DNA from: Epiperipatus broadwayi
Taxonomy: Eukaryota > Onychophora > Udeonychophora > Euonychophora > Peripatidae
Assembly (NCBI GenBank): GCA_028023455.1
Contig: JAQFVV010000020.1
Location: forward strand, 9,905,092 to 9,969,091
Length of the DNA stretch: 64,000 nucleotides
Direction of reading: 5' to 3'
In this document: positions 34,165 to 45,149 of the stretch, piece after piece
Position numbering within the stretch: position 1 is the stretch's first letter
How the letters are laid out: every line of letters starts with the position of its first letter
Translations under genes and position numbers: made by a program
The notes under the pieces: model-generated
What the model was told of the DNA's origin: nothing
The model's input: the letters and a program-made list of their open reading frames with translations, nothing else
Databases searched by the model: none

Positions 34165-36235
34165 ACAATTAGGCTCCAGGTATATAAAGAGTGGCTGTAT
34201 TTCAAATACTGTATTTATATTATACTAGTTTTATAAAATGGAATTATAGAAATGATAAATAACTGTTTTTACCTATAATAGCAATTACAAATAATAATTT
34301 ATTAAAAATTTGTCACCCAAAGTAATTGTAATAGATATATAAACTAGTCTACATATTAGTGAACAAAGCTTGTATAATAATAATAAAAATTTATTTGTAT
34401 TCTTAAGCTAAATATAAAAAATAATATTTGACTTATTTTTAAATGATTGTTTTGTTAGTTTCAAAAACATTATTGGAAACAATTATTAATAATCATGTGA
34501 GTTTTTGTTTTTAATTTCAAAAAAATGTTATAAATTTGGCATAAAGGATAAGCTGCAACATAAGTAACAAAGAAATTTTGTATTAAAATAGAACATATTT
34601 CTGAATATATAAGTTGACGTTTAAGTTTTCAAAAATAGGTGGGCCAGAAAATCACATTAGTAATTTTGTTTTTAAAAATAAAAATTTATTAGCAGCAAAG
34701 GGAATACAAAATGAAATATAATGCAAACATAACAAGATGTGCATTAAAAAATAATATGGTTGAGTTATTAAAAAGTAAAATTTGTAATTTTTTCTTTAAC
34801 AAACTACATTCTATTTCATATATAAAATTTCAATTCATTATCCCAATCTATAAAATTTACCTGTTTAAAAAAATTATTTACTTTCATCAAAACATTTTTA
34901 AAAAATAAGTTATATAAATATATATTTTACAAAATGAAAACATTATTGGATATTTAAACAGTTTTTAATCAATGTTTAAACAAAATTTGTATGAATGATA
35001 AAATACTATAATGTGAAACTGAATATCAAAAGTTAAAATTAAAGTTTTAGATAAAATGTTATTTTATTATCTATGTATATTTCTAAATAATAAAAAAAAA
35101 AAACATTATTTAAAAATAGAAGATAAACTGGAGTTCAACATCCATCAGAATATGATGTCTTCTCTGTCATTCATGAAAGCCAAGGTTCTGATCAATTCAT
35201 ATGCACCTGAAAATTTTACCTTTTAACTAATAACCATTTATCAATCAATAATAATTTGTTAGCTAGATTAGTTAAAAAACCAAATACCTAAATGAAAAAT
35301 CCTAATGCTGGTTTGTAGTCTGAAAAAAATTTAGCCTGGATTCAAATGTTAGGTTGTGGATATAGTCAGATAAACTTATCTATATGTTGTGAGATACTGT
35401 ATATATTATGAATTTATATGCATAAATGAAGCTATATGATATGAGCTATCAATGAAAAAAATGTGTACCTGATAAATGTGGAATGATAGTATTATTTATG
35501 ACTTGAACCCAGTAACTAATGTCTGGCAAAATAAATATAAATCATAATTTCATATTATTATATTTATTTCTGTATAAAATACCAGAGAAATATCTCTAAA
35601 CAGCTTTAGTATATTGTGAAATAAAACACTGAATGATTACTGCTACGATTAATAATGAGATAAATATCTCAATAATAATTGCATCAGAAAAATAAATGAG
35701 TAAAAACAAATAATTCTCTTGTATTGGAGATTTCCCAGGGAGTAAAAAGAATTATTGGTTTGATAATTATGGTTAATGTGGCTTTCCAAATCCCTGATTT
35801 CACATTCAAATTAAGCTCATACACATCAGCACATTAAGTAATTATAAATTATTAAAAAAATACTCTTCTTTTTTGCATTTTTCACAATACTTTTTATTCA
35901 ACTCCTTGATAATTTCGACAAACATACAATAAATTTATTTTGATGCCATGAAGAAGACAACTAGAAAATTGAAACAGCCAGATAATTGAATGAATAAAGA
36001 ACTTTATGAAAATATTTTTTCAAGAGATTTATTAAATATAAATAAAAAGCATCATTATAACAAACATTATTGTACTATTGTTTTCCTGAAGGTTTGTGAT
36101 GATGGTGTTCTAGTTGTATTTTTTATATTGGTCTATTTCCATCATCTAATATATGTATTTAATGTCTTTAGAAAAATTTAACTTCATTTAAATATTCCAA
36201 ATACATTCAACTGTTAGTAAAAGCATATCAAACAA
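34165..36235. other. AT-rich DNA, nothing recognised
   Basis: A box-B-like ACTTGAACCCAG near 35500 (minus sense) hints at one eroded SINE. Otherwise nothing. Confidence 0.45.
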
Positions 36236-36239
36236 GTTA

Positions 36240-36405
36240 GTATATGCACAATGTTTCAAGAGGTATTAGTCTCCCATCTTCTTCAGGTGTTGCTGGCCCT
36301 GAACAGTGACAGTACTAGCATGGGATTTGAACATAAGTCTTTCGAATCTTGAGTTTTAAATTTTTAACATAATGCTCTAACCAACAGCAACAGTCTGTAG
36401 TAATT
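36240..36405 (-). repeat. tRNA-like segment plus PLE-type tail
   Basis: Minus strand 36400-36330 has an A-box-like TTGGTTAGAGCATTATG and a B-box-like GTTCAAATCCC. This is followed by CAGCAACACCTGAAGA, a possible hairpin, and CTTGAAACATTGTGC. CTGAAGA...GAAAC is the order of a hammerhead core, but stem pairing is poor. It directly follows the end of the PLE open frame at 36425, and the tail matches 1391-1495. Confidence 0.45.
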
Positions 36406-36424
36406 TCATATACTTATCTATGAG

Positions 36425-36936
36425 GTTCCTCCTGATTTCTCCATGTTTTCCTAAGAGCAAAGTTGATTAGTGGCTTCCATACATTATGTATAGTCACACT
36501 AGGTTGGTTTATGGAATTTTTTTGCCATTGTCATGTGAGCAGCTTCCTTAAATTTTCTTCTTCGTACCTTTTTTTCTCTATCAAAATTTTTGTATTTTCC
36601 CAATTGAACATATGTTCATTGGCACATACATGGTCTGCTATATTAGACATGTTTTCTCTCTTCTGATCATCAGTTTTTTGTGTTCTTGCAAGTGCTTTTC
36701 AATGTGATGACTGGTCTCATCAATATATGTTCTTCCACATTCACATGGTATTTCATAGATGCAGTATCCAGCATTTCAAGTTTAGGCATTGTAGATGTTA
36801 GAATTCCTTGTAGAGTGGTATGGCTCTGGAAAGCTGTTCTGATGTTATACTGATTGCAGATTTTCCTTAATTTGTCTGCTATTTTTGGAATATATGGCTG
36901 TATGTTCATTATCATTTTTAATGTATATGTAATCAA
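36425..36936 (-). pseudogene. Penelope-like element, carboxy-terminal GIY-YIG fragment
   Basis: The minus strand encodes the end of a PLE protein in two frames. One gives the linker after the reverse transcriptase (PKIADKLRKICNQYNIRTAF). After a shift comes the GIY-YIG endonuclease start, with GYCIYEIPCECG then RTYIDETS and EKHLQEHK. Two of the usual residues are changed (YID for YIG). A further block near the end (QPSVTIHNVWKPLINFAL) matches the usual PLE carboxy tail. Frameshift and internal stops make it a dead remnant. It belongs to a different subfamily from the two PLEs at 45-52 kb. Confidence 0.75.
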
Positions 36937-36939
36937 AAT

Positions 36940-37930
36940 GAAATTTTAAAATGTACAATTTTAACTTATAATAAAATGGTAAAACCTGGTATTCATAAAA
37001 ATTTAAAGATCTCTCCATACTTTTGTATGAATCTTAGAAGATGCCAAAATATAGAAAACCACTTTCATGATATTTTGGTTTTTTTTACTTGCTTTCAAAG
37101 TTTTTTTTTTTTTAAATTAAAAATCAAAAGTAATCTGTGATGTATTTCCAAATACGTGTTTTGTATCAGAAGTAACAACAAATATGATTCTGAATTATGT
37201 GTTATGTGACCTTTAATTTATTTCTAAACAATTTTTTGCTTCATTTAAATTTTGCTTTAAAATTATTTTCGAAAAAGCTTTTAAAGATAAAATAAAAAGT
37301 AGTACTATGTTAAAAAAAAAAAATTGTAATTGTAAAGAATTACTTTTAATGTAAAATACACTTAATATTTCTTATTTTTCAAAATAAAAATTTGTAAAAT
37401 AAAATGGTAATACAAAAGGAAAAATAATGTACATTTGATAAATTACAAGATAAAAAATAGTGCATTTAATTGATTAGCTAAATTATTGTTGCAATTTTTT
37501 TGAAAAATGTTTAAAAATTTGACTTATTTTAACTTGTAATATGTTAGCAGTAAACTACTGATTTGTAATCATAATAACTTAAGTTCTCTACTGGCAAATG
37601 ACACTACATTTCTTAAGAAGAATGGCTTAACATCCAATATTTGTGTATGTAATTTAACATATATGTTGTTTAAATAAAATCATTCTAACTTATAGAAATT
37701 CATTATTAAGAATGATTAGATATAAAAAAAATAACAATATAAAAAATATTTAATGACATTATTATCTTATGTATATATCGTGAGAGTCCATGTTTTGTAA
37801 TACCTACAAGAAGAAAGCCACGTTTATTGAATTAATAAACCTCTCTTTAGAAACTTATAATGAAAAATAAATTGCAACTGTGGCACTTTTACAATATTGA
37901 TTTTAATACACTGTACAAGCTTAAACCTGC
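36940..37930. other. AT-rich DNA, nothing recognised
   Basis: No open frame or repeat match. A slightly richer spot at 37788-37850 is unassigned. Confidence 0.45.
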
Positions 37931-37962
<32 letters not shown>

Positions 37963-38145
37963 ATGTGTAGAGATGGTAATCTGGACCAACTGATGATTGC
38001 TGGTTTAGCACAAAATATGCATATTGGTGATTATTTATCTTTTCAACATGTGTGTGATCAGGTGGGTCAGCAATATCAGATGACATGGAGAGTTGAGGCT
38101 CATGTGAAAGTCTGAGTTCGAATCCTGCATACATTAAATATTGAT
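37931..38145 (+). repeat. hammerhead repeat fragment after a (TA)n(TG)n run
   Basis: A compound TA/TG microsatellite (37931-37968) is followed by the ribozyme region and the box-B-like end GAGTTCGAATCCTGC (about 38114-38128). CTGATGA is intact at 37990-37996; the GAAA position reads AAAA after AGCAC. Because other copies read AGCATGAAA, an ancestral AGCACGAAA that lost its CpG in two different ways explains both. Confidence 0.65.
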
Positions 38146-38624
38146 TTTAATTTTGAAATTATCTGAAATTATAACTTTAAAACTTTTGCTTTGAAACTTA
38201 TAATGTATCTGTATTAATAAATAGTTTTGTTTATATAAATTAAATTTTTTCATGGATTTCATAAATTGAAAGTATAACAAGAACTTCCATGAATTTACTT
38301 AGATAGTTTTCAGCTAACCAATTAAAACTCCACAAACTTATTTAGATAAGCATCAGCTAACCAATTAAAACTGTTGTTATATAGTAATACATAGTATTTT
38401 GTCTGAATATATCTGACTTACGATTCTTATAACATATAAAATCCTATGTTAAAAGCAGTTTCACTTTCAGTTTAAAGATATTAGGCAAAACTATTATTTC
38501 TTGATGGCATGATTTCCATTTGCGATTTTGAATTTCAATTAATTGTTCATCAAATTATATCATAATTGCATTTTGTCAGAGCAAAATGTGGTTCTTTAGT
38601 ATTTTCCAACCAATGACATATTAC

Positions 38625-38755
38625 CCTGAAGCCATATCAGTCTGATCTTCAGATCTTAAGAGATAATGTCTCCAAGCGATTTGTGGACAAATGCAATTGC
38701 TAAAATTGATCCGCAAATCACGTGGACCCAGCACATTAAAGATTGCAAGATCAGA
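38625..38755 (-). CDS. candidate 131-bp exon, GC-rich for this window
   Basis: Minus-strand segment after a classic acceptor (T-rich tract, CTAAC branch-like motif, TTATCAG) and before donor CAGG|GTAATA. Open for 43 codons plus 2 bases: SDLAIFNVLGPRDLRINFS, then CICPQIAWRHYLLR and SEDQTDMASG. About 43% GC. The layout is loosely F-box-like (LGPRDL...C...IAWRHYLL), a weak resemblance only. Caution: the ends of the same segment form a perfect 15-bp inverted repeat (TATCAGTCTGATCTT at 38635-38649, inverse at 38747-38761), so a 127-bp MITE with TA flanks is an alternative. Confidence 0.4.
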
Positions 38756-39103
38756 CTGATAAGTTAGAAAAAATAAAAAATTAAAAAAAAAGTATAAAAA
38801 AGTACATGCGTGAGTCAAAATAATTTAGAAATTAAAAGTAATTAAGTGTAAGTTTGATAATTTAGAAATTGAAAGCAACTAAGTGTAAATTTTATAATTA
38901 TATAAATTTTTTTTGTAAATTTAAAATAGACAAATAAAGAACACTTTTCCCGATTATCTGGCATTATTAATGGTGACCTGGACAATAACTTAAAACATAC
39001 TCTATATTATGAATTTTTATAACAAAAAAAAAAAAAAAAATGAAAAAAATGTACTTGCATTAAAAATTATCTTATCTTTACAACATTTTCGACGGTATTT
39101 AAC

Positions 39104-39310
39104 TCAATTATTCATATTAAAAATATATAAAACAAACAATTTGAAAATGTGTCTCATTTTTTGACTAAAAATTAGAAAAATCAGCGCGTAGCGCTGTAAT
39201 GGGCAGGGGAAGGGTTTTTTTGTTTTTGACGTGCCAAAGGCACAGCCAATATTATGCTCAATTATAAAATACAAAACCACTGACAACACCAGACATTGTA
39301 TTACTCTCAT
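39104..39310 (-). CDS. possible first coding exon with signal-peptide-like start
   Basis: Minus-strand ATG at 39310 begins MRVIQCLVLSVVLYFIIEH, an N-terminal hydrophobic run compatible with a signal peptide. The DNA just downstream is relatively CpG-rich (39180-39245). It lies upstream of the 38625 candidate on the same strand. I could not find a convincing donor, so the true 3' limit is unknown and the lower-coordinate part of the open frame is probably not coding. Confidence 0.2.
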   Translation of the reverse strand: MRVIQCLVLSVVLYFIIEHNIGCAFGTSKTKKPFPCPLQRYALIFLIFSQKMRHIFKLFVLYIFNMNN

Positions 39311-39479
39311 AACTGTAATTTTTATAATTGCGGATGAATTTTAAAAAAAAAAAATTTCTGTATAATATAATTCAGAAATTAAAAATAAAATTAATTAATT
39401 GTACTTTTTATAATTGCAGAAGAATTTACAAAATAATATACATCAAAATGACATTATTTATTAGAAACAAATCACAAAA

Positions 39480-39660
39480 GACAGATAAATGACAAAATTT
39501 CCCAAAGCTTTCTCAGATTTTTAAATCCCGCGGGTCAAAAAAATCCAAAAATTGGATTAATCATGTCAGTGTCTTGGTTGACATGACAACGTTGTCATGT
39601 TATCATTGAAGATGTTTGCCGGAAGGAAAATTGGTAAGTATAAAACGTCATCGGTTGAAT
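39480..39660. promoter_or_regulatory. CpG-enriched promoter-like region
   Basis: In a window otherwise almost without CpG, 39180-39660 holds a cluster (AGCGCGTAGCGCT, GACGTG, CCCGCGGG, AACGTT, GCCGG, ACGTCATCGG). On the plus strand GAAGATGTTTGCCGGAAGG leads into AAAATTG|GTAAGTATAAAA, which reads as a seven-codon first coding exon (MFAGRKI) with a consensus donor. Minus-strand exon candidates start to the left. A bidirectional promoter is a reasonable inference but no transcript evidence exists. Confidence 0.35.
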
Positions 39661-39954
39661 AATACTGAAGTACCCAAAATGTTAAGTATTTATCCAGTTT
39701 AGAATGTCCTGGAGTTATTTTAGACTACTAATAATTTTAGAATTTTCTTGAATATTACCTTGTTAGCTGTCTAATTATTGTTTTGTAAAAAAAAATATTT
39801 ATTTTAGCTAGAATATATTAAGATCTAAATTTTTTTTTTTAACATTTATCTTTCCATATCAACATGACTATTTCATTTTCAATCATCTAGAATTAGTCAT
39901 TTAAATATTTAGTGTATCTTTGCTAACAATTTTTCTATTTCTTCAATTGTTTAT

Positions 39955-40050
39955 ATATGTCAAATGCATTGCCCAGAAAGCAAACCCGGGCCAGCTGCTT
40001 GGAAGGCAGTTATGCTAACCACTAGGCCATGAGCCATGAACGCTTGACTT
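39955..40050 (-). mobile_element. minimal tRNA-Gly(TCC)-like SINE, subfamily B
   Basis: Minus-strand unit close to tRNA-Gly with anticodon-equivalent TCC (CTGCCTTCCAAGCAGCTGG) and box B GGGTTTGCTTTC, with a run matching the CATATG-type tail. An insertion (GGCTCAT) interrupts the 5' part near 40027-40035. No TSD resolved. Confidence 0.7.
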
Positions 40051-40054
40051 TTTT

Positions 40055-41165
40055 TTATATATTCGACAATAATTCAATCATTTGTTGCTCTTCAAAGATT
40101 TAATTGTATTTTTAATTTATTTAAAATGTGATATTTCAAATTCATGTTCTTTATTACAATACCATTCTTGTTTTTAATTATTTCAACAAAATAACTTTGC
40201 TGAAATAACATTTTTTTATATCTTTGAGACTTTTATTCTCATTTGCAACTAAACTTGCCATTTCACAATTAATGTTTTTTTCCAAAGCATTATATAGAAT
40301 AGTAAAAATATAGTTGTACTAAATAGGTCATTTTAATTCTTTTTTAAATATATTTTTAATGATATATTATGGCAAAATTTTAAAAGCAAAATATTATAAT
40401 GCCACATATAAATGAATGAAAACATACATTTCAAATAAAAATATTTATTTAAAAATATTTAAAAATTCTGGTACTAACTTTAATGGTCTTTTTTTATAAC
40501 AATATAATAAGGAAGATTTGAAAATATCTTTTATGAAATTCATCGTTAGCCAACTCATAAATAAGTAGTCATCTAATACCAAAAGAAAAAGATAAAAATA
40601 TATACAGCAAAAGAAAAAGATAAGCATCTTTAAATAAATATTGCTTCAAGTTTTTATAGGTAGAAAAACTCTTTTCTTTTTTTGTGTGTGGATAAATACT
40701 TGTAATAGAAATGTAAACAATGTCTAAAGTATTTAGAGTAAATTACTGTTACTAATTCAGATGATAAATTAAACAGAAAAAATCATGTGATGCTTTGTTT
40801 TGATGTGTATTAGCCGTGTTAAAGGATTTAAGACAGCTACAGTTATTATAAAAGTGAAATCATTAAAATATATTATCATTAGTCTTAGTCTAGTGTCAGA
40901 CAAATATAATTATATTTGCAAGCTAGCTTGTGTTCATAACTTTAAGGAATTTGAATTTCAGATTATTAGTCTGAATAAAATAAAAAAAATATAGTTGGCT
41001 ACTGATGTGTAGGAATAGTCCAATATTGCACAAGAATAATAGCCTGACTCTAGTCAGATCATTTTAGGGTCTACTGATTATTTAAGGTTACAATTGTTCT
41101 GGAATAAAGTAAAATAGAATGGAATATTAGTTGTAATGAAAATAAAAATAATTTAAGCCTTACTT
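40055..41165. other. AT-rich DNA, nothing recognised
   Basis: No protein-like frame or repeat match. Confidence 0.5.
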
Positions 41166-41169
41166 CACT

Positions 41170-41293
41170 AAGAATTTTCCCATATGTCATAGCATCAGTC
41201 GGGAGGCGAACCACCAACAACCGTCTGCAACCAACTGCTTGCTTCAAGGCAGCTGCGCTGACCTCTCGGCTAGCAACGCTTGACAAGAATTTT
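41170..41293 (-). mobile_element. minimal tRNA-Gly-like SINE, subfamily A
   Basis: TSD AAGAATTTT (41170-41178 and 41285-41293). The anticodon-loop region carries an extra GAAGCAA-like duplication and the box-B flank an extra GCAGAC-type insertion, so it cannot fold as a tRNA. Confidence 0.75.
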
Positions 41294-41335
41294 AAAGTTT
41301 TAAAATGTTTTTCTTAAGAAATTGATTTTTACAAA

Positions 41336-41765
41336 ATCTCTTAATTATGTAGAAGGAAATTAAACTTCCAACCTGTAGTGTTTATTTTAGAGTAAACACT
41401 AGTAAATTACTCATGCTTAGAGGTTATTCTTATATAATTCAACCCTTACAGATCTTGCTTAATTCAAGGCTTTGATCTTATTTTGTGCCTGATATTTTAA
41501 TTGATAACTGAATTGTACAAACTGCTGATATATCACAGGAGAGAAAAAGTTTCTCATTTTTAATCACCTGTGATTAGATGTAAATTAGTATAGAATATAT
41601 ATAAGTTAATAATTTAGTGCTGGATATATATATAATTACTTAGAAAGAAATTAATCTTACTGACAGTTGAGTGCACATAGATTATTTATACACTAAAACA
41701 AACAGTGCAAATTGGAAGGTTTATTTCCTTCTACATACTTACATATATCCAGCACTAAATTATTA
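41336..41765. repeat. nested foldback
   Basis: Outer pairing: GTAGAAGGAAATTAAACTTCCAA (shown for position, 41350-41372) against 41715-41740, with inverted GTAGTGTTTATTTTAG / CTAAAACAAACAG next to it. Inner pairing: AATAATTTAGTGCTGGATAT (41609-41628) against ATATCCAGCACTAAATTATT (41744-41763). Probably one inverted-repeat element with a second inverted piece inside. No TSD resolved. Confidence 0.5.
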
Positions 41766-41769
41766 TTTA

Positions 41770-42820
41770 TATAAAAATCTATTTTCTTTATATAATCTAA
41801 ATGTGAACTGTTTTTTTTTTTGTCTAATATATATGAAAAATTGAGCAAATCTCAGTGCTCTTTGTTAGTATGATTTAAAATTGATGTTGTTCAACATAAA
41901 AAAAAAAAGAATATTTTACATTACATAACAGTAGATGTATTGGAGATTTAAACACCAACTCACATTTTAAAACAGCAATATAATTTCTTATATCAAGTGT
42001 TTTACAATCTTTATTTTACAGTTCAATTTTTTATAAACAAGTAACTTTCTAACATTCCTATACTATTTGTAACTCTTATACAACTTATCAAACATTATAA
42101 ATGCATATATTAAGTATGTAATTAATAATCACATGCCACATATGAATAAACCTCAACATTCTTTTCATGATTTAAAATTAATAAATGCTACAAAATAGAA
42201 GTAAAATTGAAAATGCGTTTAGTGTTTGGATATTATATTTGATCAAGATGTTAATAAATTCATCATTTGCAAAGTATCAATTAATACAGTAATAGAAATA
42301 AAGTCCTTGTTTTTACTTCACCTTGAGCAATGGTATGTTTTAATAATATCTATTTGCTTGTAACATCAAAATATAGCAGTTCGTGTTAAATATAATAAAC
42401 ATTGTGGTAGTGATGACCAAAATAACATTTACATTTGAAATATTAATTTTAGTGTAATTCTTCCAAAAGCATTTTCTTTTCTTTTTTTTTTTTAGATCCA
42501 GTTTAAATTAGCCTTAGACATTACTTTTTATAGAAAGAATACTTCTGGTTAAATTATTATCTCTGACCATCATCATATCAATATACTTTTATTACCTCTG
42601 CATGTCTCCCATGAGACTGAATGACTTCTTAGGTTTTAGTGGTATATTAATTGTCGTGTTTGTAATCAGTTCAAACAGTAAAATAAATAAATTTGATAAC
42701 AAAATGGCATAACAATTTATTACCAATATTCATAAATAAATAAAATGAAGAAATTGTTGCTAACATATTCGCAACTACAAATGAATCTGTGTATGTCAAG
42801 TATACACAAAGTTGATTACT
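41770..42820. other. AT-rich DNA, nothing recognised
   Basis: Nothing supported. Confidence 0.5.
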
Positions 42821-42824
42821 AAAA

Positions 42825-43050
42825 TCAAGGATAGAGACAGACTTTTGGCTTCTGAATGGTTGTTTCGTGAGACCTGATCCAAATGCACTGTTCCAGACAA
42901 ATGAGTAAACACCTCATGAGTTCCTTTATTGGTTATCCTGTTCCCATGTGCAAACTTTTGTATATTTTCATTGTATTTTCCTACAGTTATTCAAAGTATA
43001 TGTAAATGATTTCATGAATAAATCTTTCCTTTTTTAAAAAAAAAAAATAC
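42825..43050 (+). repeat. dispersed retroelement 3' end with poly(A)
   Basis: Second member of the family at 8600-8868, sharing the CTGAATGGTTG, AATGAGTAAACA and terminal CATGAATAAAT blocks followed by TTTTTT and an A-run. Here an extra ~90 bp lies before the AATAAA-like signal. Class unknown. Confidence 0.45.
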
Positions 43051-43054
43051 CTTA

Positions 43055-44950
43055 AATCATAAAATAAATAAAATATTGAAATTAACAAATAGTAATAAAT
43101 ATTAAATTTAAATGAAATTATAAACAAACATAAACCCATATTAATAATAATTTTAAAGTTATATTAAAATATAACTATATCTTATCATGGTTTTGTTGAT
43201 ATTGTAAGTTTACTTCTACATGTTGTGCACATCTGTGATTATAGTTTTTACAAATTCAATCTTTATTTGTTTCAATTAATTTCCTTGGTCATCAATGACT
43301 GTAGATTAAGAAAACGAGTCTCCATATAGGAAACTGTCTGGTAGGTTTTATGGTAAGGTCTTCTTTCCTTATGGCATGTTTTTCTTCTTTAAGCAAGTAA
43401 AGTTGTATCCTATGCATATCTGAATTAAAACTACATAGTCCTAGGAGATCAACTGATATGCCTCTGGTTCTTTAGCCATGTATGGCGAATATTGTTTTGG
43501 TAACAAATATTAACATTGCTGAGTTAGGTATAGTTTTGAAAAATACTTTTTAAACAGTCAGATGCTAATAAGCAATGTAAAGTCATTCTACCAGAGTAAT
43601 CCATAGGAAAAATTATTTTTATTTAGCAGTCTTCATTTTCTCTTTAGAGATTAAAGTTACAACAGTTGCTGCACCAGACCTAATTACAGTCTTCATCTTT
43701 TCAGCTTATTTTCTGGTAACACTACTCTTCATTCGCAGCATTTTTTCATTTCTTCTTGGAATCAGTCTGCATAGTTATCTTCTCCAATTCAAGACTAAAA
43801 ACAATGATTGTTTTCAGACCTATTTATATATTTCCCAATAGTAAGGACACTATATCCTAGCTTCCTAAGGTTTTGATATTTATTTTTGTCAGCTTGATAT
43901 ACATATTTATCTCACTGAACAAACTAATTAACTCTTGATTAATTTACATTGGAATGTTTTCCAAAGCATCTTTATCTCAAATTTGAATATAATATTTTAA
44001 TTATAAAAAATATATTTCTTTCTCATTCAGATTTTGGCAATAACTGCTTTCTAAATAATTATAAAATATCTTTCATTTATTATGAGTGGAAAGCAAAAGA
44101 TAAAAAATATGACAGAACATAAAAATTCTTTCTTTAATCTATTTAATTTTAATTCTATATAATTTTCAATTTGCACTCAAATTTGCCATAAGAAAAATGC
44201 AAATTATTTGTTAAGCCTCTTCCAGAAGGAAAATCTGAAAGTCATAAAATACATTTCTTAAACTATGCATTTCATTTACACGCGTATAGTAAACATAAAT
44301 ACACTCTCTCCTTCATAATGACATGGATTATAATTTTACTATTTTTAATTTTATGTAACATATTTTTTTACATAACCCAAAAATATTTCATGGATTTATT
44401 AAATCTATAAACTTTTTTTTTAAAGCAATGTAAATAAATTCTATGTATATGTATCTATTAAGAGTACACATCCACGACAACCTATAACAAGTAAAAATCA
44501 ATGATATTATATTATTTTTATTAAGCTGTCTTTAATATTTTTGTGACAAATGTGAATGATGCCACTTACAATCAATTTGTACTGTTACAATATAAAAAGC
44601 TATATCGTTATTCTAGATTGGTTACCAAGAGTTAAAATTTCCAGCACTTTTGATATTTTATTATCTGTGTTAGTTTATTTTTACATTAAATGGCATTTAT
44701 CAATTTTAAAATCATACCTACAGATAAACAATGAGATTACTCAAATAAGAAAATTGAATGGTTTAATGTTCATAAGTTTATATAAAAATTAACATAGAAA
44801 TTAATGTACTGGAAGTGATAGTATTGAACCATCATTGGCAGACTATGAACTCAAAAATCCAACATTCTAAACTATATAGGTATTCAATCAAATAATTACA
44901 TATAATCTGGCATGTGATAATATATATATATATGTTAAAACGAAGATTTG
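43055..44950. other. AT-rich DNA, nothing recognised
   Basis: No protein-like frame. A (TA)n tract at about 44921-44935 precedes the PLE cluster. Confidence 0.45.
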
Positions 44951-45020
44951 CACGGGTTAAATATATAAAATACATATTTTGCGGGTTCATCCGTGTTAAA
45001 AACTTTTAATATCAATTTAC

Positions 45021-45056
45021 TGACGTTTCGACTTGGTCACACAAGCCATCCACAGA
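45021..45056 (-). ncRNA. hammerhead-like core in PLE 3' tail, left arm
   Basis: Minus strand: CTGTGGA (45049-45055), a stem-forming GGCTTG...CAAGTC, GAAAC and GTC (45022-45024), directly after the coding end. Order and spacing follow a hammerhead core, but position 6 is U rather than A. PLEs are known to carry minimal hammerheads. The same segment is at 48871-48904. Confidence 0.4.
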
Positions 45057-45149
45057 ATTATAAAAAGGTAGAAAGACGGTTGTAGAGGCGCTACAATCAC
45101 TGGTTTGAATAAAACATTAAAAATCCCACCAATAGCAAAAATGTTAAAT

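Noticed and set aside
37897-38134. Overlapping open frames on both strands at a TA/TG run
   Set aside because: They are readings of the microsatellite plus hammerhead repeat, not genes.
44556-44792. 78-codon plus-strand open frame
   Set aside because: No family similarity and no splice or promoter context.
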